Assembly: GCF_009604375.1 (NCBI RefSeq)
Contig: NZ_WEGH01000002.1
Coordinates: 1,140,073-1,204,072 of the forward strand
Reading direction: 5' to 3'
Length of the DNA stretch: 64,000 bases
From: Actinomadura macrotermitis
GTDB lineage: Bacteria > Actinomycetota > Actinomycetes > Streptosporangiales > Streptosporangiaceae
In this document: positions 29,137 to 38,771 of the stretch, one piece after another
Layout: each line of letters starts with the position of its first letter
Position numbering within the stretch: position 1 is the stretch's first letter
Position numbers and translations under genes: made by a program
The notes under the pieces: model-generated
What the model was told of the DNA's origin: nothing
Seen by the model: the letters and a program-made list of their open reading frames with translations, nothing else
The model's database searches: none

Positions 29137-31443
29137 ATGAGTCTGGCTCTGTACCGCAAGTACCGGCCAGCGACGTTCGCCGAGCTCAAGGGGCAGGAGC
29201 ACGTCGCCGAACCGCTGCAGCAGGCCCTGCGCAACGGCCGGATCAACCACGCCTACCTCTTCAGTGGCCCGCGTGGCTGCGGCAAGACCTCCAGCGCCCG
29301 CATCCTGGCCCGCTCCCTCAACTGCGAAAAGGGCCCCACCCCCGACCCGTGCGGCGAATGCGACTCCTGCGTCGCGCTCGGCCCCGCCGGCAGCGGCCAC
29401 ATCGACGTCATCGAGATCGACGCCGCCTCCCACGGCGGCGTCGACGACGCCCGCGACCTGCGCGAACGCGCCTTCTTCGCGCCCGTGTCGGCGCGCTTCA
29501 AGGTGTACATCATCGACGAGGCGCACATGGTGACCCGCGAGGGCTTCAACGCGCTGCTGAAGCTCGTCGAGGAACCGCCGCCGCACCTGAAGTTCGTCTT
29601 CGCCACCACCGAGCCCGAGAAGGTCATCGGGACGATCCGGTCCCGGACCCACCACTACCCCTTCCGGCTCATCCCGCCCGGCGTCCTGCAGCAGCTCGTC
29701 GAGGAGATCCTGCAGTCCGAGAACGTCCCCTACGAGGAGGCGGCGCTGCCGCTCGCGGTCCGCGCCGGCGCCGGCTCGGCCCGCGACACCCTGTCGATCC
29801 TCGACCAGCTCCTCGCCGGCTCCGACGAGAACGGCATCACCTACGCCCGCGCCGTCTCGCTGCTCGGCTACACCGACTCCACGCTGCTGGACGAGGTCGT
29901 CGGCGCGTTCGCCGCACGCGACGGCGGCGCGGTCTTCGCCGCCATCGACCGGGTGATCGAGAGCGGCCAGGACCCGCGCCGCTTCGCCGCCGACCTGCTG
30001 GAGCGGCTGCGCGACCTGGTGATCCTGTCGAACGTCCCCGAGGCCGGCGGTTCCGGCCTGTTCAACGTCCCGGCGGACGAGCTGGAGCGGATGCGGCGGC
30101 AGGCCGCCTCGATGGGCCCCGGTGAGCTGACCCGCGCCGCGGACCTGCTGCACACCGGTCTCACCGAGATGCGCGGCGCCACCTCCCCGCGGCTACTGCT
30201 GGAGCTGGTCGCGGCGCGGATCCTGCTGCCGGCGGCCTACCAGGACGAGGCGGCGCTGCTCGCGCGCCTGGACCGGCTGGAGCGGCAGGGACCGCCGGCC
30301 GGGTTCCAGCCTGCTTCTTCCGGGTATCAGGGTCCTGCTCCTTCCGGGGGGCAGGCTCCTGCTGACTCCCAGCCCGCGGCTCCGGTCGTTCATGTCACCG
30401 AGCAGCCCCCGCCCGCCCAGGGGGGCGACCCCACTTCCAGTGTCAACCACCCAGGTGCGGCCCCGGTAGATGAACGGCGTTCTGTGGATAACCGCCCCGC
30501 AGCCGCCCCGGCCCCGAACAACCCCGGCTACAACGCCCCTGGCAACAACGCCTCCAGCCAGAACGTCCCCGGCCACGACAACCCTGCCCAGAACGCCCCG
30601 GCCTCATCGCCCGCGCCCGCATCGTCCCCCGCCCGGCAGGCACCCCCCGCCGCAGCGCCGCCCGCCCCCGCGCAGGCCCCGTCCGCAGCGCCCGCGGCAG
30701 CCGCCGGCGCAGGCGACATCACCACCGTGCAGCGTCTCTGGCCCGACATCATCGAGGCGGTCAAGCGCAAGAGCCGCGTCGCCTGGATGGTGATCATGTC
30801 CGGCGTGCATCCGATCTCCCTCGACCGCAACCTGCTCACGCTGTCGTTCGACGCCGAGGGCAAGCGGACGAACTTCACCAACGGCGGCCGTGACGTCGTC
30901 CTCCGCGAGGTGCTCAAGGAGCGCATGGGCGTCGACTGGCGCATCGACACCGTCCTCGGCGGCGCGGCCCCCGCCACAGGTGGCGGACGGCCGAACAACA
31001 ACAACGGCGGCTACGGCAACAACGGCGGCCAGAACGGCAACGCCTACGGAAATGGCGGCGGCCAGGCCTCGTCCGGCGGCGGCGGCTTCGCGCCGCAGCC
31101 CCGGCCCGCCGAAAGCAGCGGTTACGGCGCAGCGGGCGGTTTCTCCAACGCCCCCGAGCGGACGCCCCCCGCCCCCAACCCGCAGCCCGGCACGCCCCCC
31201 GAGCCCCCCGGCGGCTACACCGGCGCCGCGCCGTCGCCCGTTCGGCAGGCGGCCGACCCCGGCCTGCCGCCGCCGCCCGACGAGCCCCCGCCGCCGCCCG
31301 AACCGGGCCCGATGGACGAGAGCGACGAGGTCGACCCCCTGGGCGACGCCGACGCCGACGGGACCGAGGCCGAGGCCAGCGGGATGGCGCTCATCCAGCG
31401 CGAGCTGGGCGGTCAGATCATCCGCGAGATCGACAACACCTGA
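29137..31443 (+). CDS. dnaX: DNA polymerase III subunit gamma/tau
   Basis: A 768-residue clamp-loader ATPase. It opens MSLALYRKYRPATFAELKGQ, has Walker A FSGPRGCGKTSSARILAR, a zinc module with three of its cysteines in CGECDSC, Walker B VYIIDEAHM and sensor 1 FATTEPEKVIGTIRSR, then the collar domain to about residue 375. A Pro/Ala/Gly/Asn-rich linker of about 180 residues follows, then a tau-like domain (about 535-620, RLWPDIIEAVKRKSRVAWMV) that should contact the polymerase, and a disordered tail. The ATG at 29137 follows GAGGAGGG; an in-frame extension reads into the SRP RNA and is rejected. No slippery frameshift site for a short gamma form was noticed. Confidence 0.97.
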   Translation: MSLALYRKYRPATFAELKGQEHVAEPLQQALRNGRINHAYLFSGPRGCGKTSSARILARSLNCEKGPTPDPCGECDSCVALGPAGSGHIDVIEIDAASHGGVDDARDLRERAFFAPVSARFKVYIIDEAHMVTREGFNALLKLVEEPPPHLKFVFATTEPEKVIGTIRSRTHHYPFRLIPPGVLQQLVEEILQSENVPYEEAALPLAVRAGAGSARDTLSILDQLLAGSDENGITYARAVSLLGYTDSTLLDEVVGAFAARDGGAVFAAIDRVIESGQDPRRFAADLLERLRDLVILSNVPEAGGSGLFNVPADELERMRRQAASMGPGELTRAADLLHTGLTEMRGATSPRLLLELVAARILLPAAYQDEAALLARLDRLERQGPPAGFQPASSGYQGPAPSGGQAPADSQPAAPVVHVTEQPPPAQGGDPTSSVNHPGAAPVDERRSVDNRPAAAPAPNNPGYNAPGNNASSQNVPGHDNPAQNAPASSPAPASSPARQAPPAAAPPAPAQAPSAAPAAAAGAGDITTVQRLWPDIIEAVKRKSRVAWMVIMSGVHPISLDRNLLTLSFDAEGKRTNFTNGGRDVVLREVLKERMGVDWRIDTVLGGAAPATGGGRPNNNNGGYGNNGGQNGNAYGNGGGQASSGGGGFAPQPRPAESSGYGAAGGFSNAPERTPPAPNPQPGTPPEPPGGYTGAAPSPVRQAADPGLPPPPDEPPPPPEPGPMDESDEVDPLGDADADGTEAEASGMALIQRELGGQIIREIDNT

Positions 31444-31610
31444 GCCCGCCCGCCGCCCACCGGCCGTTTCCGAGGGGCGGGGCAGCGCGGATGAGGGCAC
31501 GTACCGCATCGCGCCCCGAACCCGTAGTCTCGGGAGAACATACGTCCGGTGGTCGGCGGGTCGCCGAGGAGATGGGCCCCCGACGGGGGCACGACGAAAC
31601 GGAGTAAGCC

Positions 31611-31982
31611 GTGGAACCCGGTGGTTTGAACATGCAGGAGCTGCTCCAGCAGGCCCAGGCCATGCAGGAGCGGCTCTTCGCCGCGCAGCAGGAGCTGGCC
31701 GAGACCGAGGTGCGGGGCACCGCGGGCGGCGGCCTGGTCACCGCCACGGTCAACGGGCAGGGCGAGGTCACCGGCCTGGTCATCGACCCGAAGGCGGTCG
31801 ACGCCGGCGACCCGGCCGACACCGCCGAGACGATCGCCGACCTGGTGCTGGCGGCGATCCGGGACGCCGGGCGGGCCGCGCAGGAGCTGCAGGCGGAGAA
31901 GATGGGCCCACTCGCGCAGGGCTTCGGCGGCGGCATGCCGGACTTCGGCGGTGGCGGCATCCCCGGCATCCCGGGCGCCTGA
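31611..31982 (+). CDS. ybaB: YbaB/EbfC nucleoid-associated protein
   Basis: A 123-residue small DNA-binding protein. It has the YbaB core [20 protein letters not shown], then [20 protein letters not shown] and [11 protein letters not shown], and a Gly-rich tail. YbaB dimers bind DNA with little sequence specificity and are nearly always encoded between dnaX and recR, as here. The GTG at 31611 follows CGGAGTAAG; the ATG at 31632 is an alternative. Confidence 0.95.
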   Translation: MEPGGLNMQELLQQAQAMQERLFAAQQELAETEVRGTAGGGLVTATVNGQGEVTGLVIDPKAVDAGDPADTAETIADLVLAAIRDAGRAAQELQAEKMGPLAQGFGGGMPDFGGGGIPGIPGA

Positions 31983-32082
31983 CCGCAGCGCGGCGGCGCG
32001 GCCGGCCGCAGGGCCGGCCGGCGCCGCCGCGTCGACCGCTCCGGCCGGGCACGCCCGCGCCGAACACGAAAGGAAGGGACCG

Positions 32083-32682
32083 TTGTACGAAGGGGTCGTT
32101 CAGAACCTCATCGACGAGCTGGGCAGGCTGCCCGGCGTCGGCCCCAAGAGCGCGCAGCGGATCGCCTTCCACCTGCTGTCCGCCGACCCGGCGGACGTGG
32201 AGCGGCTCGGCAGGGCGCTGAAGGAGGTCAAGGACAAGGTCCGCTTCTGCAAGACGTGCGGGAACGTCGCGGAGGAGGAGGAGTGCCGGATCTGCCGGGA
32301 CCCCCGCCGCGATCCGCAGGTCATCTGCGTGGTCGAGGAGTCCAAGGACGTCGTCGCGATCGAGAAGACGCGCGAGTTCCGCGGCCGGTACCACGTGCTC
32401 GGCGGCGCGATCAGCCCGATCGAGGGCGTCGGGCCGGAGGATCTGCGGATCCGCGAGCTGATGCAGCGGCTGGCGGACGGGGCGGTCACCGAGCTGATCC
32501 TGGCGACCGACCCGAACCTGGAGGGCGAGGCGACCGCGACCTACCTCGCCCGGCTCGTGAAACCCATGGGCCTGACCGTGACCCGCCTGGCGAGCGGCCT
32601 GCCGGTGGGCGGCGACCTCGAGTACGCCGACGAGGTGACGCTGGGCCGCGCATTCGAAGGACGGAGGCTGCTCGATGTCTGA
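32083..32682 (+). CDS. recR: Recombination mediator RecR
   Basis: A 199-residue RecFOR-pathway protein that helps load RecA at gaps. It shows the helix-hairpin-helix [20 protein letters not shown], a four-cysteine zinc finger ([16 protein letters not shown]) and a Toprim domain ([17 protein letters not shown], then [16 protein letters not shown]). The TTG at 32083 is chosen because AGGAAGGG lies just upstream and the protein then begins at the conserved [13 protein letters not shown]. The gene overlaps the next by 8 nt. Confidence 0.96.
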   Translation: MYEGVVQNLIDELGRLPGVGPKSAQRIAFHLLSADPADVERLGRALKEVKDKVRFCKTCGNVAEEEECRICRDPRRDPQVICVVEESKDVVAIEKTREFRGRYHVLGGAISPIEGVGPEDLRIRELMQRLADGAVTELILATDPNLEGEATATYLARLVKPMGLTVTRLASGLPVGGDLEYADEVTLGRAFEGRRLLDV

Positions 32683-33223
32683 CAGCAACACCCCGCAGGA
32701 CTGGAACACCCTCGCTGAGCGGGTGGCGTGCCACGTCGAGAACTACCTGAGCGGCCTGGAGGCCGTCTCGCGCGGCGACGCCGCCGCGCACACGGTGCCG
32801 CTGCTGCTGCTGGAGGTCTCGCAGGTCATCTTGGCGGGGGCGCAGCTGGGCGCCAGCGCCGACGTGATCCTGCCGGACAACTGGGAGCCCGAGATCGGCG
32901 ACGATCCCGACCTGGACGCGGTCCGCCAGGGTCTGGCCGAGCGGCTGGTGGCGCTGGACGAGTACGTGGAGGTCTTCGACCCCTACAAGGACACCGAGCC
33001 GACGTCCTACCGCCTGTCCGACGACCTGGTCGACGTGGCGAGCGACCTGGTGCACGGGCTGCGGCACTACCAGCAGGACCGTCCGCTGGAGGCGCTGTGG
33101 TGGTGGCAGTACTCCTACTTCAACCACTGGGGCAACCACGCGGGCGCCGCGCTGCGCGCCCTGCACGCGGTCATCGCGGGTGCGCGGCTGGACGTCGTCA
33201 CCGAGCCCGCCGCGGCGGGCTGA
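32675..33223 (+). CDS. DUF5063 family protein
   Basis: A 182-residue acidic soluble protein that follows recR in many actinobacteria. Recognisable parts are [20 protein letters not shown], the Asp/Glu-rich [12 protein letters not shown] and a Trp-rich segment [19 protein letters not shown]. No catalytic motif is evident and the role is unknown. The ATG at 32675 lies within the last codons of recR (8-nt overlap), so the two are translationally coupled and the product may work in DNA repair (inference from context only). Confidence 0.88.
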   Translation: MSDSNTPQDWNTLAERVACHVENYLSGLEAVSRGDAAAHTVPLLLLEVSQVILAGAQLGASADVILPDNWEPEIGDDPDLDAVRQGLAERLVALDEYVEVFDPYKDTEPTSYRLSDDLVDVASDLVHGLRHYQQDRPLEALWWWQYSYFNHWGNHAGAALRALHAVIAGARLDVVTEPAAAG

Positions 33224-33384
33224 GCGCGGGGACGCCCGGGCGGGCGCGGGCCTGTCCGGGACGGCCGCGTCCCGCATGGTGGACGCGCCGTCCCACCTAG
33301 GTCTTTACCTGCCCGTAATCCACTCCGGGGGCCTCGGTAGACTCGGCGCGGAACGCCTGACCCCGATCCGAGGAGCGCCCACCC

Positions 33385-34659
33385 GTGGCTCTTATCGTGC
33401 AGAAGTACGGTGGCTCCTCCGTCGCCGACGCCGAGTGCGTCAAGCGGGTCGCCCAGCGCATCGTCGCGACGAAGAAGGCGGGCAACGACGTCGTCGTCGT
33501 GGTCTCCGCCATGGGCGACACGACGGATGATCTCATCGACAAGGCCGAGCAGGTCAGCCCGCTGCCCCCGGCGCGCGAGCTGGACATGCTGCTCACCGCC
33601 GGCGAGCGGATCTCCATGGCGCTGCTCGCCATGGCCATCGCCAACCTGGGCCACGAGGCCCGCTCGTTCACCGGCTCGCAGGCCGGGGTGATCACCGACG
33701 GCGCGCACGGCAAAGCCAAGATCATCGATGTGACGCCGGGCCGGATCCGCGCCGCGCTGGACGAGGGGTCGATCTGCATCGTCGCCGGGTTCCAGGGCGT
33801 CTCGCAGGGCACCAAGGACATCACCACGCTCGGCCGCGGCGGCTCCGACACCACCGCGGTGGCGCTGGCGGCGGCGCTGAACGCCGACGTGTGCGAGATC
33901 TACTCCGATGTCGACGGCGTGTTCACCGCCGACCCGCGCATCGTGCCGGCGGCCCGCAAGATCCCGCGCATCTCCTACGAGGAGATGCTGGAGATGGCCG
34001 CCAGCGGCGCCAAGATCCTGCATCTGCGCTGCGTGGAGTACGCGCGCCGGTACAACATCCCGATCCATGTCCGCTCGTCCTTCAGTCAGAAGGAGGGCAC
34101 GTGGGTCGTCGACAGCAGTGACATCGAAGGGCACGAGATGGAGCAGGCGATCATCTCCGGCGTGGCGCACGACCGGAGCGAGGCCAAGATCACCGTGGTG
34201 GGGGTGCCGGACAAGGTCGGCGAGGCCGCCACGATCTTCCGGGTGCTGTCCGAGGCCGAGATCAACATCGACATGATCGTGCAGAACGTGTCGGCGGCGT
34301 CGACCGGCCGCACCGACATCTCGTTCACGCTGCCCTCCAGCGACGGGCAGACGGCGCTGTCGGCGCTGAACAAGGTCAAGGAGCGGATCGGGTTCGAGTC
34401 GCTGCGCTACGACGACCGGATCGGCAAGATCTCGCTGATCGGCGCCGGGATGCGGTCGCACCCGGGCGTCACCGCGACGTTCTTCGCCGCGATCGCGGGC
34501 GCGGGCGTGAACATCGAGATGATCTCCACGTCGGAGATCCGGATCTCGGTGGTGGTGGCGCAGGACGACATCGACACCGCGGTCGCCGCGGCGCACCGCG
34601 CGTTCGACCTGGACGCCGACCAGGTCGAGGCCGTCGTCTACGGCGGCACCGGCCGCTGA
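33385..34659 (+). CDS. ask: Aspartate kinase
   Basis: A 424-residue enzyme phosphorylating L-aspartate, the first step toward lysine, threonine, methionine and diaminopimelate. The N-terminal kinase domain opens [19 protein letters not shown] and contains [19 protein letters not shown]. The C-terminal part has two ACT domains ([17 protein letters not shown] and [19 protein letters not shown]) for feedback by lysine/threonine. An internal ATG at 34138 (codon 252), with AAGGG before it, lies where the beta-subunit start is found in other actinobacterial enzymes. The GTG at 33385 follows GAGGAG. Unusually, aspartate-semialdehyde dehydrogenase (asd) does not follow; a strong terminator does. Confidence 0.96.
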   Translation: MALIVQKYGGSSVADAECVKRVAQRIVATKKAGNDVVVVVSAMGDTTDDLIDKAEQVSPLPPARELDMLLTAGERISMALLAMAIANLGHEARSFTGSQAGVITDGAHGKAKIIDVTPGRIRAALDEGSICIVAGFQGVSQGTKDITTLGRGGSDTTAVALAAALNADVCEIYSDVDGVFTADPRIVPAARKIPRISYEEMLEMAASGAKILHLRCVEYARRYNIPIHVRSSFSQKEGTWVVDSSDIEGHEMEQAIISGVAHDRSEAKITVVGVPDKVGEAATIFRVLSEAEINIDMIVQNVSAASTGRTDISFTLPSSDGQTALSALNKVKERIGFESLRYDDRIGKISLIGAGMRSHPGVTATFFAAIAGAGVNIEMISTSEIRISVVVAQDDIDTAVAAAHRAFDLDADQVEAVVYGGTGR

Positions 34660-34666
34660 CGTTCGT

Positions 34667-34705
34667 GAAGGGGCCGGGCGGTGCGTCGCACCGCCCGGCC
34701 CCTTC
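34667..34705 (+). terminator. Terminator after aspartate kinase
   Basis: A perfect 18-bp inverted repeat (34667-34684 and 34688-34705) with a 3-nt loop starts 7 nt after the ask stop. It ends the dnaX-ask side transcript before the TetR gene. Confidence 0.75.
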
Positions 34706-34742
34706 GGCGTTCGGCGGGCGAACATTCGTCGGCACCGGCCTT

Positions 34743-34748
34743 TAGGCT
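34743..34748 (+). promoter_or_regulatory. -10 box of a leaderless promoter
   Basis: TAGGCT lies 7 nt upstream of the GTG at 34756, with no good ribosome site between. The spacing fits a transcript starting at the start codon. Confidence 0.4.
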
Positions 34749-34755
34749 GGCCTAC

Positions 34756-35427
34756 GTGACCGAGGAGACCAAGGCGGTGAAATCCGAGCAGACGCGCGCC
34801 CTCATCGTCGAGACGGCGCTGCGGCTGTTCCGCGAGCGCGGCTACGAGGCGACGACGATGCGGGCCATCGCCAAGGAGGCGGGCGTCTCGGTCGGCAACG
34901 CCTACTACTACTTCGGCTCCAAGGAGGAGCTGATCCAGGCGTACTACGACGAGCTGCAGGACGAGCACCTGAAGGCGTGCGAGGCGGTGCTGGCGACCGA
35001 GCGCGATTTCGCGCCGCGGCTGCTCGGGGTGCTGAAGGCCCGGGTCGACACGATGGTGCCCTACCACGCGTTCGCCGGGAAGTTCTTCAAGTTCGCCGCC
35101 GAGCCGACCAGCCCGCTCAACCCGTTCAGCGCCGAGTCGGGCCCGGCCCGCGACTCGGCGGTGGCGATCTACCGGCAGGTGGTGGACGGCTCCACCCTCA
35201 AGATCGACCCGGAGTTCCGGGCGGAGCTGCCCGAGCTGCTGTGGCTGTACTCGATGGGCATCGTCCTGTACTGGGTGCACGACGGCTCGCCGGGCTGCCG
35301 CAAGACCTACCTGCTGGTGGAGCGGACCGTGCCGCTGGTGAACCGGATGGTGTCGATGTCGCGGCTGCCGGGGTTCAAGTCGGTGACCCGCGAGCTCGTC
35401 TCGATCATCCGCGACGTCCGCGACTGA
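34756..35427 (+). CDS. TetR-family regulator
   Basis: A 223-residue repressor. The N-terminal HTH reads EQTRALIVETALRLFRERGY, then TTMRAIAKEAGVSVGNAYYYFGSKEEL. The C-terminal ligand-binding bundle has WLYSMGIVLYWVHDGSPG and TVPLVNRMV. The GTG at 34756 is chosen because a -10 box lies 7 nt upstream (leaderless); the GTG at 34777 with GAGGAG upstream is the alternative. It stands alone between aspartate kinase and a convergent sigma-factor gene, so its target is probably its own promoter or a distant gene. Confidence 0.88.
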   Translation: MTEETKAVKSEQTRALIVETALRLFRERGYEATTMRAIAKEAGVSVGNAYYYFGSKEELIQAYYDELQDEHLKACEAVLATERDFAPRLLGVLKARVDTMVPYHAFAGKFFKFAAEPTSPLNPFSAESGPARDSAVAIYRQVVDGSTLKIDPEFRAELPELLWLYSMGIVLYWVHDGSPGCRKTYLLVERTVPLVNRMVSMSRLPGFKSVTRELVSIIRDVRD

Positions 35428-35445
35428 CCCGGCGGCCCGGCGGGC

Positions 35446-36900
35446 TCAGATGATGGTCCAGAACCGGCCGATGATGCCGAGCAGGGAAGGCTTGGCCAGG
35501 AAGAGCGGCAGGACGCCGACGGGGTCGGCGAACAGCAGGTTGCCCTCGGTGTCGCCGATGCGGCCGCCGTCCAGGACCCAGGTCTGGTGGGCGCCGCCGC
35601 AGGGGGCGGTGGTGAGGGCGTAGCGGCCGCCGCTCTTGGCGGCGCCGCGGGCGAGGCAGCGCCCGGTGGCGTCGCTCTTCAGGGTGAAGCCGCCGCCCGC
35701 GGGGGTCTGCGTCCAGTCGCTCTCCTTGCCGCCGCAGATCGTCTGCCGGATCCCGGTGCCCTGGGGGGCCAGGCAGGTGACGACGGCGAGGCTGCGGATC
35801 TTGCGTCCGCTGACGCCCTTCGACGGCGCGGCGCCCCGCTTGCGGGTCGCCGGGCGGCTCGGGCCCCGGCTGGACGGGCGGCCGCCCGGGCCCGCCCCGG
35901 ACCTCTTGGCGGTGGCGCGCGGGGTGGGGGCGGCGGTGGTGGCGGGGGCGGTGCTGTCGGCGGCCGGGAGCGCGGCGGCCGGCACGGTCGGGCGGGACGG
36001 CCGGGAGGGGCCGTCCTCGCCGGGGAAGACGAACAGGCCGCCGGTGATGAGGGTGAGGCCCGCGGCGGCGCCCGCCAGGAGCAGCCACCTGCGGCGGGCG
36101 GCGACCGGGCGGGTGAGGAGCGGGGCCGGGTCGGGGTCGGGGCCGCCGAGGACGACCAGGCCGAGCGGCAGGACCCGGCGGAGCCGGCCGTTGAGGTCGG
36201 CCATCCGCTCGGCGGCGTCCCGGCAGTCCGCGCAGCCGGCCAGGTGGGCGCGCAGCGCGCGCCCCTTGCGCAGGCCCGGCCGGCGGACCCCGGCGGCGAG
36301 CTGGGTGAGGAACGGGGCGCACTCGGGGCGGCTCTCGCAGCTGGCCGCCAGGAACGCCTGGCGCAGCCCCTCCCGCGCGCGGAACGACAGCTGGGTCACC
36401 GCGCCCGGCTCGATCCCCAGCACCCGGGAGACCTGCTGGGGCGGCTCGTCCTCGATGACGGTGTGCCAGAGCACCAGCTGCCACCGGCCCGGCAGCGACC
36501 GGAACGCCCGCCGCAGCGCGTCCAGCTCGCCGGGGTCGTCCTGCGGCCCCTCCTCGGCGGGCCGGTCGGCCCACGCGGCGACCTCGTCGGTGACCACGGT
36601 CCGCCGGCCCGACCTGGCCCAGTCGACCGCGGTGTTGCGGACCACCGCGTACAGGTAGGACCGGCACGAGGTGCCCGGGCCGTTGCCCGCCCGCAGCGCG
36701 GCGAAGGTCCGGGCGAAGGCCTCGCTCGCCAGGTCCTCGGCGGTGTGCGCGTCGCGGGCCAGGCCGCGCGCGTAGGCCAGCACCGCCGGATGGTGGCGGG
36801 AGAACAGCTCGGCCGAGGCGCTGTCGTCCCCGGCCCGGACTCCTGCGATCAGCTCCCCGTCCGAGAGCACCCCGATGCCCACCGCATGTGCCACCCGCAC
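35446..36900 (-). CDS. ECF sigma factor fused to anti-sigma-like and secreted domains
   Basis: A 484-residue mosaic. The N-terminal part (about residues 8-170) is an ECF sigma-70 with region 2 (AELFSRHHPAVLAYARGLAR then EDLASEAFARTFAAL) and region 4 (ALRRAFRSLPGRWQLVLWHT, QQVSRVLGIEPGAVTQLSFR). Next comes a putative zinc-finger segment HLAGCADCRD, one transmembrane helix (RRWLLLAGAAAGLTLITGG), a Pro/Ala/Thr-rich stalk and an extracellular beta-trefoil-like region (CLAPQGTGIRQTICGG, ATGRCLARG, QTWVLDGG). The sigma factor thus appears tethered to the membrane with a possible carbohydrate sensor outside. The start is uncertain: GTG at 36900 is given; a TTG at 36930 and a GTG at 36882 are alternatives. 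Confidence 0.8.
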   Translation of the reverse strand: MRVAHAVGIGVLSDGELIAGVRAGDDSASAELFSRHHPAVLAYARGLARDAHTAEDLASEAFARTFAALRAGNGPGTSCRSYLYAVVRNTAVDWARSGRRTVVTDEVAAWADRPAEEGPQDDPGELDALRRAFRSLPGRWQLVLWHTVIEDEPPQQVSRVLGIEPGAVTQLSFRAREGLRQAFLAASCESRPECAPFLTQLAAGVRRPGLRKGRALRAHLAGCADCRDAAERMADLNGRLRRVLPLGLVVLGGPDPDPAPLLTRPVAARRRWLLLAGAAAGLTLITGGLFVFPGEDGPSRPSRPTVPAAALPAADSTAPATTAAPTPRATAKRSGAGPGGRPSSRGPSRPATRKRGAAPSKGVSGRKIRSLAVVTCLAPQGTGIRQTICGGKESDWTQTPAGGGFTLKSDATGRCLARGAAKSGGRYALTTAPCGGAHQTWVLDGGRIGDTEGNLLFADPVGVLPLFLAKPSLLGIIGRFWTII

Positions 36901-36974
36901 ACTTAACACGCAAACCCGCACGTAACGCAATGCTTATCGGGTCCGTGACCGGCCACGGACCCGGGCGGCGCGGA

Positions 36975-38741
36975 TCAGGCCATGCCGAGGTGCTTGCGGG
37001 CGAAGGCCATCTCCGCCGCCATCTGCTTGATCCGCTCCTCCACCACCAGCGAGCCGTGCCCGGCGTCGTAGCGGTACACGTCGTGCGGCAGGCCGAGCTC
37101 GGCGAGCCGCGCCAGGTAGTTGTCGATCTGGCGGATCGGGCAGCGCGGGTCGTTCTCCCCGGCCAGCACCAGCACCGGCGCCTGGACCCGCTCGACGTAG
37201 GTGATCGGGGACGACTCGCGGTACCGGTCGGGCACCTCGGCCGGGGAGCCGCCGAACAGGGACCGGTCGAACGCCTGCAGCCCCTCCATCTCGTCCTCGT
37301 AGGCGGCGACGTAGTCGGCGACCGGGACCGCCGCGACCGCGACCGTCCAGTCGCCCGGCTGCACGCCGATGCCGAGCAGGGTGAGGTAGCCGCCCCAGGA
37401 CCCGCCGGTCAGGACCAGCCGGTCCGGGTCGGCGAGGCCCGACTCCACCGCCCAGTCGCGGACGGCCTTGATGTCCTCCAGCTCGGTGAGCCCGACGCGG
37501 CCCTCGATGGCGTCCCGCCACGCCGACCCGTACCCGGTCGAGCCGCGGTAGTTGACGCGCACGACCGCGAAGCCGTGGTCGACCCACGCCGCCGCCACCG
37601 GCGAGAACGAGTCGTCGTCCTGCGCGGTCGGCCCGCCGTGGACGTCGAACACCGCCGGGAACGGGCCCTCGCCCTCGGCGGGGCGGCTGACCAGCGCGTG
37701 GATGCGCCCGCCGGGGCCCTCCACCCAGACGTCCTCGACCGGCACCGACGGCGGCGCCGGCGGGCCGGGCGGGGTGAGCACGACCGCGCCGCCGGTGGAG
37801 CGGATCACCGGCGGCGCGGCGGCCGACGACCAGCCGAACTCCACGGTGCCGTCGGGGCGGGCGGTGGCGCCGCCGATCACGCCGCGCGGCGTGTCGATCC
37901 GGGTGAGCGCGCCGGAGGCCAGGTCGTAGCGGTACAGCTCGTCGCGGCCCTCGTGGGCGTGCGAGACCAGCAGCGCCGACGCGTCGGGGTACCAGTCGGC
38001 GCCGATCTCGCCGGGCAGCCCGAAGTCCAGCTCCCGCTCGGTGCCGGCGACCGGGTCCCAGATGAGGACCTCCTCGGTGCCGCGCCGCTCGTGCCCGACC
38101 AGCATCCGCGCGTCGCCGGCGACGGGCGCGAAGCCCGACCCGTAGACGCCCTTGCCGGGCCCGTCCCACAGGTCGGCGACGGTGGAGCCGTCCGGCCGCA
38201 CCACCCGCAGCGCCATGTGGCGGCTGTCGCCGTGCTCGCTGTGCCCGATGGCGATCAGCGTCTCGTCCCGCGACAGGCCCGCGACGTGGGCGTCCTCGGC
38301 GTGCTGGTACAGCGTCTCGGGCGCCGCGCCGGGCCGGCACAGGTGGACGGTGTTGCCCTCGGCGGTGGTGCGGCCGATGACGGCCAGGCCGCTGGACCCG
38401 CGCGCCAGGCCCGACGGGTAGGACGGCGCGAGATCCGGCACCGCCGGCGCGCTGTCGGCGGTGCCGAACGGCGCGCGCATCCACACGCCGAACTCGTCGC
38501 CGTCGGTGTCGGCGAACCACCACACCCACCCGCCCGTGGGGTCGACGCCGCCCATCCAGGTGCCGTTCGGCCGGTCGGTCACCTGCCGCCGCTCGCCGGT
38601 CGACCGGTCCCAGGAGTAGATCTCCCAGGTGCCGGTGACGTTCGACTTGTAGGTGCAGCGGTCCGGGGCGTCCAGGGCCCAGCCGGGCAGGCTCACCCGC
38701 GCGGCCCGGAACCGCGCCTTCCAGCGATCTTCGTCGACCAT
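36975..38741 (-). CDS. S9 family prolyl oligopeptidase-like peptidase
   Basis: A 588-residue cytoplasmic peptidase. Residues 1-330 or so form a beta-propeller (repeats such as GTWEIYSWDRSTGERRQVTD). The C-terminal alpha/beta-hydrolase domain holds GGSWGGYL (catalytic Ser), the acid in AGENDPRCP and the His in AGHGSLV. This is the dipeptidyl aminopeptidase/acylaminoacyl-peptidase branch, which trims short peptides. The ATG at 38741 follows GGGGGC. It is a distant relative of the peptidase in the lanthipeptide cluster (51103-52899) but has no biosynthetic neighbours. Confidence 0.9.
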   Translation of the reverse strand: MVDEDRWKARFRAARVSLPGWALDAPDRCTYKSNVTGTWEIYSWDRSTGERRQVTDRPNGTWMGGVDPTGGWVWWFADTDGDEFGVWMRAPFGTADSAPAVPDLAPSYPSGLARGSSGLAVIGRTTAEGNTVHLCRPGAAPETLYQHAEDAHVAGLSRDETLIAIGHSEHGDSRHMALRVVRPDGSTVADLWDGPGKGVYGSGFAPVAGDARMLVGHERRGTEEVLIWDPVAGTERELDFGLPGEIGADWYPDASALLVSHAHEGRDELYRYDLASGALTRIDTPRGVIGGATARPDGTVEFGWSSAAAPPVIRSTGGAVVLTPPGPPAPPSVPVEDVWVEGPGGRIHALVSRPAEGEGPFPAVFDVHGGPTAQDDDSFSPVAAAWVDHGFAVVRVNYRGSTGYGSAWRDAIEGRVGLTELEDIKAVRDWAVESGLADPDRLVLTGGSWGGYLTLLGIGVQPGDWTVAVAAVPVADYVAAYEDEMEGLQAFDRSLFGGSPAEVPDRYRESSPITYVERVQAPVLVLAGENDPRCPIRQIDNYLARLAELGLPHDVYRYDAGHGSLVVEERIKQMAAEMAFARKHLGMA

Positions 38742-38771
38742 GCCCCCAGTATCGCCGGACCGGCCGCCGGA

